Source: Bryobacterales bacterium
GTDB lineage: Bacteria; Acidobacteriota; Terriglobia; Bryobacterales; Bryobacteraceae
DNA: 60,604 nt
Direction of reading: 5' to 3'
NCBI GenBank assembly: GCA_016789745.1
Contig: JAEUQF010000388.1
Span: 1 to 60,604 of the forward strand
Made by a program: the position numbers and the translations under genes
The notes under the pieces: generated by a model
Seen by the model: the letters and a program-made list of their open reading frames with translations, nothing else
Databases searched by the model: none
Told to the model about the DNA's origin: nothing
Shown here: positions 38,329 through 47,900 of the stretch, in pieces
Layout of the letters: every line of letters begins with the position of its first letter
How positions within the stretch are numbered: position 1 is the first letter of the stretch

Positions 38329-38785
38329 TGGGATATCTCGGCAGCGGCTCGTCCATTGCGCGGCCAACCAGGTAGCCGGCTACGGCCCCAATCGGAAGCA
38401 GCACGAGCACGGCGCCTGCCGCTGGCCCCTCCTGTTGCGACCCGGAGAGGGCTGCGGCGGCGCCTACGCCCGCTGCCAACCCTACCAGCCCGCCGATCAG
38501 CCCTCTCCGGCCCTTCCGGCCCCGCAACTCGACTCCCACCACCTCACTGCGCTTGACGCTCGCCTCCGGGGTATCCAGTTCCAGCGAGTCCGCCGTGACG
38601 GCACGCAGCCTACCCGTCACTCGCTTGCCTGTGGTCCGCGAGATACGGACGTCCTTCCGGAGAAGCCCCCGGTCGGTTACCTGCTGCTGGAACTGTTCCC
38701 ACGTTACTGCCTCGGGTTGCTGCCTCGCCGCCCATAAGGGTTCTGCAAAGAGAGTGAACAGGACCACCCATGCGATCCGTTTCAT
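38318..38785 (-). CDS. Hypothetical exported protein with glycine-rich membrane segment
   Basis: The 155-residue product has a Sec signal (IAWVVLFTLFAEPLWAA). It then has a small SH3/LSm-like strand region (TGKRVTGRLRAVTADSLEL), and a glycine-rich hydrophobic segment (LIGGLVGLAAGVGAAAAL and AGAVLVLLPIGAVAGYLVG) like glycine-zipper membrane proteins. GGATAAACGGAG before the ATG provides a ribosome site. Function is not recognised. The 3' end overlaps the copied aminotransferase tail, so its last residues may be secondary to that rearrangement. The gene follows the racemase operon by 42 bp on the same strand. Confidence 0.7.
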   Translation of the reverse strand: MKRIAWVVLFTLFAEPLWAARQQPEAVTWEQFQQQVTDRGLLRKDVRISRTTGKRVTGRLRAVTADSLELDTPEASVKRSEVVGVELRGRKGRRGLIGGLVGLAAGVGAAAALSGSQQEGPAAGAVLVLLPIGAVAGYLVGRAMDEPLPRYPITP

Positions 38786-38827
38786 CTCCGTTTATCCTCT
38801 CCGCGCACCGGCGGTGGACCTGTGGAT

Positions 38828-40216
38828 CTACTGGCTCACCACCGGCTTGCCGTTCTCATCCAGGTGCGGATACGGGCCGCCTTTGCGGAAGCGGTCCAGA
38901 ATGTAGTCGTCATACTGCGGCGTCGGATCGAAGTAACCGCCCTTGCGGATGTGCTCCTTCACTGCCGCTTCGTTCAGCTCCACGCCCAACCCCGGCGTGT
39001 CCGGAACCGCGATAAAGCCGCGATCCACGATCGGTTTCGCCGGCTTGTTCACCAGGCTGCCCCACCACGGAATATCGACAGCGTGATTCTCCATCGCCAG
39101 CATGTCCTTTAGAGTGGCCGCCATGTGCACGCTCGCGATGCAGCCCACCGGCGACCCGGCAAAGTGAATCGCCGTCTGCACGCCGTGCAGGCTCGCGTAA
39201 TCGCAGATGCGCTTGGTCTCCCGAATCGCGCCGGACGTCAGCGGATCCGGATGCACAATATCCACGGCACGGTTGTCAATCAGGTCCTTGAAGCCTTCCT
39301 CCAACCCAAACAGGCTTTCTCCCGTGGCAATCGGCGTGGTGGTGGAATCAGTCAATTCCTTATACGCGCGCCAGTTCTTCGGCGCATCGCCGCCCGGACC
39401 CAGATGCCCCACCTGGATCATATCCTCCGCCCAAGCCAGGTTGTACTTCTCAAACGCCCGCGCGTACCGGATGGAGTCATTCGCAGTGAGTGGACCGAAG
39501 TGATCCGCGCCCAGCGGTGCTTCCCACCCAATCGCATCGCGCACCGCCTGGATGAACTCGCACATGTAGTCCAGGCCCTTCGGCGTGGCCACGTTGCGGT
39601 CGTTCAAAGCCCCCGGAATATGCTTCAGCATGCCCGGTACAATGTCCATCTTGAAGAACGTGAAGCCCTGGTCCTTACGCCGCTTCATGCGCTCGCCATA
39701 GACCTTCGGATCGCTGGATTCATCGGTATCGCAATAGACGCGGATCTTGTCGCGATACTTTGACCCCACCAGCCGCCACGCCGGCACCCCGTACACCTTG
39801 CCCGCGATATCGTGCAGCGCCATGTCTATCGCGCTATACCCGCCGCCCATCCGCTGGTGATTGCTGAAGTTCCGGATGCCGTCCAAAATGGGCTCAATCC
39901 CCAGCGGGTTCTTTCCTACCAGGTGCGGCTTCAACACCAGTGCCGTTCCCTCACGCCCCGCATCGCGCACCTCCCCCAAACCATAAACACCCTGGTTTGT
40001 ATCGATGCGGATGATCGGATAATCGTAGTTCGACGCGATCAACACCGACCGCATGTCCGTGATCCGCAACTGGCTGGGCGCCGAGTTGCGGTTGAAGGCC
40101 CCGTTCCCGCTTTGCGCCTGCCCCTTGTCTTCGGTCAGTTGCAGGATCCCAGCTACGGCGGCAAATTGCCCCAGCAGCCGGCGACGGCTCACACGCCGCG
40201 ATTTCGAGAACGGCAT
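38828..40216 (-). CDS. Exported mandelate racemase/muconate-lactonising-type enzyme
   Basis: The 462-residue protein is an enolase-superfamily member with a twin-arginine signal (KSRRVSRRRLLGQFAAVAG). The N-terminal capping domain and C-terminal TIM barrel have recognisable acid positions: FFKMDI at the Lys-x-Lys position, GADHFGP, LAWAEDM and ATGESLFG for the metal ligands, and IHFAGSP with the catalytic histidine. Sugar-acid dehydratases such as mannonate or galactarate dehydratase are the likely class; the exact substrate is not shown. AAGGAGGTG just upstream of the ATG makes a strong ribosome site. It lies 18 bp after the cupin gene and closes a sulfatase-cupin-racemase operon. Confidence 0.85.
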   Translation of the reverse strand: MPFSKSRRVSRRRLLGQFAAVAGILQLTEDKGQAQSGNGAFNRNSAPSQLRITDMRSVLIASNYDYPIIRIDTNQGVYGLGEVRDAGREGTALVLKPHLVGKNPLGIEPILDGIRNFSNHQRMGGGYSAIDMALHDIAGKVYGVPAWRLVGSKYRDKIRVYCDTDESSDPKVYGERMKRRKDQGFTFFKMDIVPGMLKHIPGALNDRNVATPKGLDYMCEFIQAVRDAIGWEAPLGADHFGPLTANDSIRYARAFEKYNLAWAEDMIQVGHLGPGGDAPKNWRAYKELTDSTTTPIATGESLFGLEEGFKDLIDNRAVDIVHPDPLTSGAIRETKRICDYASLHGVQTAIHFAGSPVGCIASVHMAATLKDMLAMENHAVDIPWWGSLVNKPAKPIVDRGFIAVPDTPGLGVELNEAAVKEHIRKGGYFDPTPQYDDYILDRFRKGGPYPHLDENGKPVVSQ

Positions 40217-40234
40217 AACACCTCCTTGGCTTGG

Positions 40235-41158
40235 TCAGCGTTTCGTTTTCGGGAACGGAAAGCGCGAACGCACGGCCAGGACAAGGTCGTGTGGTTCGCC
40301 ATCTTTCGACCCGCTATAGAACCCCACTGTCGTGTTCAGACGAATGAAATAGGCATCGCCTTCTTTGGCCGGGTAGCGGCCTTCATTCCCATCCGCGCCG
40401 CCGCCGGCCACCATCTCGCCATGCCCGCGCAAGATGTAGTAAATCTCCTCCTCCATCTCATGGTGATGGGGAATGTTGGTGCCGCCCGGCGCGAAGTCCA
40501 TGATGAACAGACTCACCATCTGGTTGGCCGCGGCCAGTTTGTCGCGCGTGCTTTCGGTGGTGCCCATCAGCAGCTTGAACAGGCTGGTCGGCCCGTGCCC
40601 CTGCACCGGCACCAACTTCACGTCCTCGGCATTGGCCAGCATTAGCTTCGGCGTGGGCTCCACAGTCGTGCCTGGCGGGATCTTGAAGCCCATCACCAGC
40701 ACCTTCACCGGCTCACTACCGCGATTCACAATGCCGTGCTTTACCCCCACCGGCAGGTACATGAAATCATGCGCACGGATGGCGTGCTCTTCGCCCCCAT
40801 AGCGTAGCGTCGCTTTGCCGGCCGTGACGTAGTACAGTTGCTCCTCGGCCGGATAGCTCACTACCGCCGATTCGCCTCCGCCCGCCACGGTCAACTCGCC
40901 ATACCGGGCCACGCCTTTCACAATGCGCGTCTGCGTATCGCCAATGCCGAAGATCGGCTTGTAAGAGGCGCCCGTAACGCCGATCGTCAGGTCGTCGGGC
41001 TTCGGCGCAATCTCACTCACCGAGCGCCGCAGGAATGTGGGATCCGCCCCAGACAGCGCGGCCACACTCAGCACTGCCAGCGCCATTCCACGCAACTGAG
41101 CCATTCCGCCTCCCAATTTCCCTTCGGATCGCTTCTCCCCTCGCAACTGATGGGCCAT
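40235..41158 (-). CDS. Exported bicupin protein
   Basis: The 307-residue protein has two cupin domains. The first has the metal motif-like HDFMYLPVGVKHGIVN near residue 130; the second has PGGTNIPHHHEMEEEIYYILRGHGEM at about 230, a canonical cupin motif 1 with three histidines and a glutamate. The start at 41158 is supported by AAGGAGGAG. An alternative ATG at 41104 gives a shorter, more standard signal (MAQLRGMALAVLSVAALSGA). Cupins of this type include sugar isomerases and dioxygenases. It lies 10 bp after the sulfatase and 18 bp before the racemase, so the three should act together. Confidence 0.8.
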   Translation of the reverse strand: MAHQLRGEKRSEGKLGGGMAQLRGMALAVLSVAALSGADPTFLRRSVSEIAPKPDDLTIGVTGASYKPIFGIGDTQTRIVKGVARYGELTVAGGGESAVVSYPAEEQLYYVTAGKATLRYGGEEHAIRAHDFMYLPVGVKHGIVNRGSEPVKVLVMGFKIPPGTTVEPTPKLMLANAEDVKLVPVQGHGPTSLFKLLMGTTESTRDKLAAANQMVSLFIMDFAPGGTNIPHHHEMEEEIYYILRGHGEMVAGGGADGNEGRYPAKEGDAYFIRLNTTVGFYSGSKDGEPHDLVLAVRSRFPFPKTKR

Positions 41159-41168
41159 CTTCTCCTCC

Positions 41169-42644
41169 TTACGGTTTTGCTTCCAGGTCATAGCGCAATG
41201 CTCCCCCTTTCAATCGCAGAATGCGCCGCGACCCCGGCTGTCCCGGCGCCACCCGCGGCACCTCTCCGTCCAACTTCTCAAACAGCCCCTTCAACCGTTT
41301 CACTACGTCCGGGTGCGAATCCGATACGTCCCGTTGCTCACCCGGATCCGCTTCGACGTCGAATAGCAGCATCGCCTTCCCAGCAACGCCACCGCGCACG
41401 CCGGGATGCTCCGTGGCCGGCCGCGCCTGCTCCGTCTGTGCGATCAGCGTCACCCCATCCGGCCCGCGCGGATCCACCCAGTCCTTCGTCGCCTGCGCAT
41501 TATCCAACATGCCGTCGCGTCCTGGGTCGCGATAGTGCAGCTTCCACTTGCCCGATCGCACAATCGCCAACTGCGCCCCCGACATCGCAAACAGCGCCTC
41601 ATGCGGGCTCTTGCCATCGGCGTTCGCCAACATTGGCAGCAGGTTCTTGCCGTCAATCACGCGGTCCTTCGGCACCTCCGCGCCCGCCGCGGCCACAGCC
41701 GTCGGGAAGATGTCGATGATCCCCGCCAACTCCTTCGTGACCACGTCCGCCGCCACCCGTCCCGGCCAGCGCGCGATCATCGGCACCCGAATCCCGCCAT
41801 CCCACGACCGCCCTTTCATCCCCCGCAGACCCCCCGTCTGCCCGCCGTACCACGGCCCGTTGTCCGACGTGAACAGGATCAGCGTGTCGTTGTCGATGCC
41901 CAGCGCCTTCACCTTCTCCAAGACCTGCCCGACAGACCAGTCCAACTCCCGAATCACATCGCTATACAAGTCCCCGGGCGTGTCCGGCGTGTAGAAGTCC
42001 TCCGATGCCGCCAGCGGCTTGTGCGGCATCGCATGCGGCAGATACAGAAAGAACGGCCGCGCCCGATTGGCTTCGATAAACTCCAGCGCCTTGGCCGTGT
42101 ACTTGCGCGTCAGTTCCGATTGCGCCACCGGGTACTCCACCACCCGCTCGTTATGCACCAGTTGCACCGGCCGCATGTCGTTCGAATACAGAATGCCCAG
42201 ATACTCATCGAAGCCCCGCCGCGTGGGCAGGAACTCCCCGCTGTGCCCCAGGTGCCACTTGCCGATCGCCAGCGTCTGATAGCCCTGCTTCTTCAGTGCC
42301 TGCGCCAGCGTGATCTCACTCGTCTGCATGCCGAAGTTCAACCCCGCGTCCGGAGCGGGATTGCCCGTCATCCCCGTCCGGAACGGATACCTTCCCGTTA
42401 GCAGGCTACTCCGCGTCGGCGCGCAGAACGGCATCGGCGTATAGAAGTCGGTGAACCGCACACCCTCCTTCGCCATGCGGTCCAGATGCGGCGTCTTGTG
42501 CCGTGTATTTCCATAGCAACTCAGGTCGCCGTAGCCCAAGTCATCGGCCAGAATCGCAATGATGTTCGGCTTACGTGGCTGCTGGGCCTGCGCTGCCGAC
42601 GCCGCGGCCAGTCCCGCTCCAAGGAACGCTCTCCTGTTCAACAT
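41169..42644 (-). CDS. Exported sulfatase of the formylglycine type
   Basis: The 491-residue protein has a twin-arginine-like signal (MLNRRAFLGAGLAAASAAQA). It shows the sulfatase motif CAPTRSSLLTG with Cys74, the residue oxidised to formylglycine, and the metal pair Asp34-Asp35 in ILADDLGYG. SDNGPWYGG provides the other metal ligands and histidine region downstream. Sulfatases of this family remove sulphate esters from carbohydrates. The ATG at 42644 is preferred; the frame continues upstream to 43523 but over the opposite-strand gene. The gene is the first of the operon with a cupin and a racemase-like enzyme, which suggests degradation of a sulphated or acidic polysaccharide. Confidence 0.9.
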   Translation of the reverse strand: MLNRRAFLGAGLAAASAAQAQQPRKPNIIAILADDLGYGDLSCYGNTRHKTPHLDRMAKEGVRFTDFYTPMPFCAPTRSSLLTGRYPFRTGMTGNPAPDAGLNFGMQTSEITLAQALKKQGYQTLAIGKWHLGHSGEFLPTRRGFDEYLGILYSNDMRPVQLVHNERVVEYPVAQSELTRKYTAKALEFIEANRARPFFLYLPHAMPHKPLAASEDFYTPDTPGDLYSDVIRELDWSVGQVLEKVKALGIDNDTLILFTSDNGPWYGGQTGGLRGMKGRSWDGGIRVPMIARWPGRVAADVVTKELAGIIDIFPTAVAAAGAEVPKDRVIDGKNLLPMLANADGKSPHEALFAMSGAQLAIVRSGKWKLHYRDPGRDGMLDNAQATKDWVDPRGPDGVTLIAQTEQARPATEHPGVRGGVAGKAMLLFDVEADPGEQRDVSDSHPDVVKRLKGLFEKLDGEVPRVAPGQPGSRRILRLKGGALRYDLEAKP

Positions 42645-42719
42645 GCGTTCGATTCTTTCACACCCGCGTGATCGAAAGCTGCCCGCCTTCGCGCCCAATA
42701 CGGCGGAGAGAAACGGAAC

Positions 42720-43499
42720 ATGATCTACCTCGAACAGGGAATGGTACTGCCGGCGGTCGCCACCGCCCAGTTGCTGCTGCGCCAGTCGAAGCCCTATGCC
42801 ACCATCGATTGCACCGGCCGCTTCGATGCCTTTATGCGCGTCGCCGTGGTCCATTTTCAGAAGCATCACAAAGTCATCACCGACGGCTGCATCGGCAAGG
42901 ACAATTGGGATCGGCTGCTGGCGCCGAAGAAACTGCAAACCATCGATGTCGTCGACGGCACGGACCCCAACCTCATCGACTTCGAAGTGAAAGATATCCG
43001 CAAGCAGGGCGGCGATCCCATCGTCCTGTTCGGCTGCTCCAATGGCGTGCAGGAACTGGTGCGCGCCGTAAAGGCCAAGGCCCGCGGGGAAGGCTCCATT
43101 GCCTTGCTCCGCATTCACGGCCACGGCGGGGAAGGGAATCAGGGTGTCAGTTCGGGCGCTGCCAACGGCCAGCGCCACCTTGCCGGCATCTCCGATGAGA
43201 ACTTCGGAACCACCGGCGCGCAACTCGCCATGCTCCAGAGCCTGATGTGCCCCTATGGCAGCGTGCAATTGCTTGGCTGCAGCGTCGGCGGTGGCGCCAA
43301 AGGCAAGAGCCTTGTCAACAAGCTTACGCAGAGCTTCGGCGTCCCGGTCACCGCCGCAGTTCAGATCCAGTTCGGCGGCGGCCGCAAGACATTCACCTTC
43401 GAAGGGCCCACGGTCACCGGCTGTCCCGGCGGCGTTGATCTGAAAACCTGGGCGGCGGGAATCCAGGCCCGCTACGACAACTTTGCCATAGCCGTTTAG
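42720..43499 (+). CDS. Peptidoglycan-binding domain fused to a caspase-like (DUF4347-type) domain
   Basis: The 259-residue protein has an N-terminal PG_binding_1-like domain (residues about 1-70): VATAQLLLRQ, FDAFMRVAVVHFQK and DGCIGKDNWDRLL. The C-terminal half looks like the DUF4347/CHAT-type caspase fold. The histidine motif is RIHGHGGEGN (His133 or His135), and the cysteine motif is VQLLGCSVGGGAKGKSLVNKL with Cys187, followed by GVPVTAA. Cysteine peptidases with this His/Cys dyad cleave proteins in surface or defence contexts. No signal peptide is seen, which is odd for a peptidoglycan-binding domain. The start has a weak GGAGAGAAACGGAA upstream. Activity is not shown. Confidence 0.65.
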   Translation: MIYLEQGMVLPAVATAQLLLRQSKPYATIDCTGRFDAFMRVAVVHFQKHHKVITDGCIGKDNWDRLLAPKKLQTIDVVDGTDPNLIDFEVKDIRKQGGDPIVLFGCSNGVQELVRAVKAKARGEGSIALLRIHGHGGEGNQGVSSGAANGQRHLAGISDENFGTTGAQLAMLQSLMCPYGSVQLLGCSVGGGAKGKSLVNKLTQSFGVPVTAAVQIQFGGGRKTFTFEGPTVTGCPGGVDLKTWAAGIQARYDNFAIAV

Positions 43500-43523
43500 G
43501 CGTCCTGCTTCTATACTGGACAC

Positions 43524-44726
43524 GTGCCGCGGCGAACCGGATGCGCTCTCCTCGTTGCCGCCGCCACCCTATCGGCCCAATCGGTAGTCAACCTCAATCC
43601 GGAAACGCCCAATACCCCGCACCATGCGGCGAAACCTGGAAGCGAGATCCGCATTACCTTGCCCGGAGATCACCGCAAGGCGCGGCTCTCCATCGGCACC
43701 GAGAACCTCCGCATCGCCGCCCGCACCCACCAGGCAGGCAGCACGATCCTCACTCTCCGCCTACCGAACGCCGTCGCCGAAGGCTGCTACGTCCCCGTTC
43801 ATATCATCGAAAACGGCGCTCCGCTGCCTGACTCTATCCCCATCGCCATCTCCTCCACAGGCGCCTGCCGTCCGCCGATGTATCAGTTCTCCAATGCCTG
43901 GATCACGAAACGCACCGGCATCGTTGCCCGCATCCAAACCACCGAATGGGCGCTCGAAACCGCCGGCCAACAACACACTGTCGATATCGCGGGAGCCTTC
44001 TTCGATGGCGATGCAACGCTGCTGCGCCCCGGCACGCTCCTGCGATTTCCCCCTCCCGGCTACTGCGCCTCGCGCAGCGGCGCCTACCCGCCCGGCACCG
44101 CCCGCATCGACATCCTCATTCCGCTCCTTATCGATGACCTCAGCGGCAAGGAACTCGACGCCGGCAGCACCTTGGCTGTCGATGACGGCCGCTACCAGAT
44201 GAGCATCCCCCAAGTCATCGGCCGCTCCGCCATGTTCCACAGAACCGTGGCCAGTTCGCAGCAGCAACTCTCCGCGCTCCAAACCAGCGGCAACCTTCGC
44301 GTGCGCGCCACCGGCGGCCGCGAGGTGGGCCCCTTCGCCGCCACCCTGCCTCCGCCCGAACCCTTCGACTGGACCCACCGTCCCACAAAGCCGTTGCTTC
44401 CTCTCCGCCGCGACATCCCCCTTTCCTGGGAGACCGCCGGCTCCCCCGGCGTTGTTCTCCTCGCCGCCATGGCCATCGATGCCGAAACCTCCCGCTACTC
44501 CTACTGCCTCTGCATCGCTGATGCCGCCGCCCGCCGGTTCGCACTCCCCGCCCCCATCCTGCGCAGTCTCCTGCAGGCCGTATCCCCCAACCTGCGCGAA
44601 ACCGCCGGCATGCTCTACCTCATCCATGCCCCGCAAACCCTGCACAGCTTCCCTTCCGATCACCTGGAAACCGCTGTCGGGCTTAGCCTGCAAGTGCACG
44701 CGGCAAAGCTACTACTACAGCGATAG
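43524..44726 (+). CDS. Secreted protein of unknown function
   Basis: The 400-residue product starts at a GTG with a Sec signal (CALLVAAATLSAQS). The first 110 residues (SEIRITLPGDHRKARLSIG; LRLPNAVAEGCYVPVHI) weakly resemble the strand pattern of the TIGR03437 domain. The rest, with repeated proline-rich strands, has no recognised domain. TATACT at 43512-43517 ends exactly 6 bp before the GTG, which would make the transcript leaderless; no -35 box is seen. The gene lies 24 bp after the PG-binding/caspase-like gene. Function is unknown. Confidence 0.65.
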   Translation: MPRRTGCALLVAAATLSAQSVVNLNPETPNTPHHAAKPGSEIRITLPGDHRKARLSIGTENLRIAARTHQAGSTILTLRLPNAVAEGCYVPVHIIENGAPLPDSIPIAISSTGACRPPMYQFSNAWITKRTGIVARIQTTEWALETAGQQHTVDIAGAFFDGDATLLRPGTLLRFPPPGYCASRSGAYPPGTARIDILIPLLIDDLSGKELDAGSTLAVDDGRYQMSIPQVIGRSAMFHRTVASSQQQLSALQTSGNLRVRATGGREVGPFAATLPPPEPFDWTHRPTKPLLPLRRDIPLSWETAGSPGVVLLAAMAIDAETSRYSYCLCIADAAARRFALPAPILRSLLQAVSPNLRETAGMLYLIHAPQTLHSFPSDHLETAVGLSLQVHAAKLLLQR

Positions 44727-44920
44727 CCCGAACCCGTCTTTCCCATTGCTTCTCTATCCGGCGTGCCTTATCATACGGACGGACATTGCTCTTCGCGCTG
44801 CCGCTATTCGGCGCGCACTGCTTTGAACGTCTGGTCCGGCCGCGGCAGCCACCGATTCGCAGGCTCGCTGTTTCTTTGTGAGCCGGTATGTCCGGATTTG
44901 ACGTTATCGAAGGTACAGCC

Positions 44921-47900
44921 ATGTCTCTCCCCGGATTCGTCGCGGCTTGCCTCGTGGTTTGCTGTTTTCCCATACCGCTTCAGGCAGCATTCGTAGAACT
45001 GGAAACAACCGAGCAGGGTGAACAACCGCTCGCCTTGGCCTCCGGGCCCGCCGGCTCCACCTATATCGCGGGCATCGCCGCGGGCCGACGCCACGGACAA
45101 CGCCTCTACGTCACTCGCCTGGACGCCGCCGGCCTGCGCCGCGACTTCACCGGCTACCTCACCGGCCAAGATCACGCCAACGTCAAAGCCATTGCCGTCG
45201 ACCGCGAAGGCAGCGTCTACCTCACCGGCCACACGCCCGCGGCGCGCTCTTTCGTCGCCAAACTCGATGCGAAAGGCAACCGCATCTGGTCTACCGTTCT
45301 CGAAGAGGCCGTTCTCACCCACGCCATCGCGGTCGATGCTCTCGGCGATGTATACGTCACCGGTGACGGCTCTCTCGTAAAACTACGCGACGGCCGGACT
45401 CTTGCATCCGCTAAGTTCTCCGGAACCGCGCGGGCCATCGCCCTCAGCGCCGATCTCGACCTCTACCTCGCCGGCCAGGACGGTACCGGTGCGTTCCTCG
45501 CCAGGTTCGACAGCCGCCTCCGCCCGGTCTGGAATCGCACCCTCGCCGGCCGCGGCGAACAGGCCGCCACCAGTGTCGCTCTCACCGAATCCGGCCACCT
45601 CTGGGTCACCGGCTGGACCACCTCCGCGGATTTCCCCAACACCACATCCGTCAACCATGCCGGCGCCCGTGATATCTTCCTTGCCGGCTTCGACACCGAT
45701 GGCACCCGCCGATCCTCCCGGCTGCTGGGCGGCCGGAATGACGATACTGCCACCGCCATGCTTGCCGATCGCCAGGGCAACCTCTACCTCGCGGGCACCA
45801 GCGCATCCACGGACTTCGTTTCCGAAGGCTCCGGCACCGCCTTCGTGCTCAAACTCGGAGAGGACGGCGAGCGTACCTACGCCGCCGAACGCCTGGAGGC
45901 CGCCGGTGACCTCCCCCTCGCTGTCGATGCCCTCGGCAACGCGACCCTCGCCTCTTCGCGCGGATTGCACCGGCTCAGCACCTGCCGCTACAGCCTCAGT
46001 AAGTCGCTGCAGAACTTCGCCCCCTCCGGTGGAGAGAGCACCGCCCAACTGACCACATCCCCCGAGTGCGGCTGGTATCCGGAAAGCAGCGTCCCGTGGA
46101 TCACCGTCGCCCGCGTCGATGACCGTATCGAGTTCCTTGCCGCTCCCAACGCCGGTGCCCCACGCGCCGCCACCGTCGTCGCCGGAGGCCAAACGCTCAT
46201 CGTTGTCCAATCCGGTAAAGCCGCCGCCAACCGCGACGCCATCACCGGACCCATCCGCGCCAACGCCGGCTTCCGTACCTCCACCATCGCCGCCTGCGAC
46301 GATTGTTCGGCCAACGCGGTTGCCCCGCTCGGCTTCTCCATCAACTTCTACGGCAGCACCTACACCCAGGTCTACGTCAATAACAACGGGAACGTCACCT
46401 TCGATAGCTCCAACAGCACCTTCACGCCCAATCCCATCTCTTCCATCCGCCGTGTCCTGATTGCCGCCTTCTGGGCCGACGTCGATACGCGCGGCACCGG
46501 CTCCGGCCTCACCACCTACGGCCAGGACGTCATTAACGGCCGCCGTGCTTTTGGCGTCAACTGGGTCGATGTCGGCTACTACGCCTCCAAAACCAACAAG
46601 CTGAACAGCATGCAACTGGTGCTCCTCGAACGTGCCGACCTCGGTGCCGGCTTCTTCGATATCGAACTCAACTACTCCGGCATCCAGTGGGAAACCGGCG
46701 ACGCCAGCGGCGGCAGCAACGGTCTCGGCGGCACCCCTGCCCGCGTCGGCTTCTCCAACGGGAGCGGCAACGCCGGCACCTTCTTCGAACTGCCCGGCTC
46801 CGGCGCCCCCGGCGCCTTCCTCGATGGCGGGGCCAACAGCCTCAGCTTCAATAGCGCCAATAGCGGCGGCGTCGCCGGCCGCTATGTCTACAATGTCCGC
46901 CCAGGCGCGGTCGTCTGCGGCACCGGCATCAACAACACCTTCGCCTCCGTCACCGCGGCGGGAGGCAACGTGCCAGTAGCCGTTACGGCCAGCAACGCCT
47001 CGTGCACCTGGGGCGTCTCCGGCTTGCCCACCTGGATCTCCACCTCCAACGCCCCTCCTGGTTTTGGCACCGGCAGCGGCACCGCCTCCCTGGTGGTCCA
47101 GGCCAATACCGGCCCCAGCCGCAACGCCACCTTCAGCGTTGCCGGCCAGAACTTCACCGTCAGCCAGGCAGGCACCACCGGCACCATCACCTGTCCGCCC
47201 GTCTCCTTCTCCCGCGGTGGCGATGCTTCCATGATGGCCGGCACCACCAACCAGGGCACCATCTCCGGCGTCGAGCGCAATGCCGATGGCTCGCTCACCC
47301 AGCACGCCTTCACCGGTACGCAGTCCAACTACACCCAGTCCTCCTCCCCCAACTTCCAGCAGACCTTCACCAGTTGCACCGGCCGCACTCCGGGCGCCAC
47401 CTCCCCGCCCATCAACTATCGCCTCCTCGCCGAACAGCGCGGCATCGCCGCCCGCAACCCCATCTTCACCGACCTTACCGGTACCGGCCGTTCCACCGCC
47501 GTCGGCGTCAACCCCTACTCCCAGGATCCCTCCCGCCTCCAGGTCTGGAACTCCGATGCCAACCGACAGCCCGGCACCAAGTTCAACTACGATATCCCCG
47601 CCAACCCCCAAAAGCTCATCGCCGCCGACTTCAACAACGACGGCAAGCAGGATATCGTCCTCATCTCGCAAGGCGTCACCGGCTCCAACCAGGGCATCCT
47701 GTCCATCTTCCTCGGCAATGGCAACGGCACGCTCGGTGCCCGCCGCGACTACAACGTCGGCAACAACCCGCAATCGGCCAGCGCCTTCGACTTCAATAGC
47801 GACGGCAAACTCGACCTCGCCGTCACCAACGCCGGCAGCGGCACACTCAGCATCCTCAACGGCAATGGCGACGGCACCTTCAGCGCGCCCTTCACCGTAG

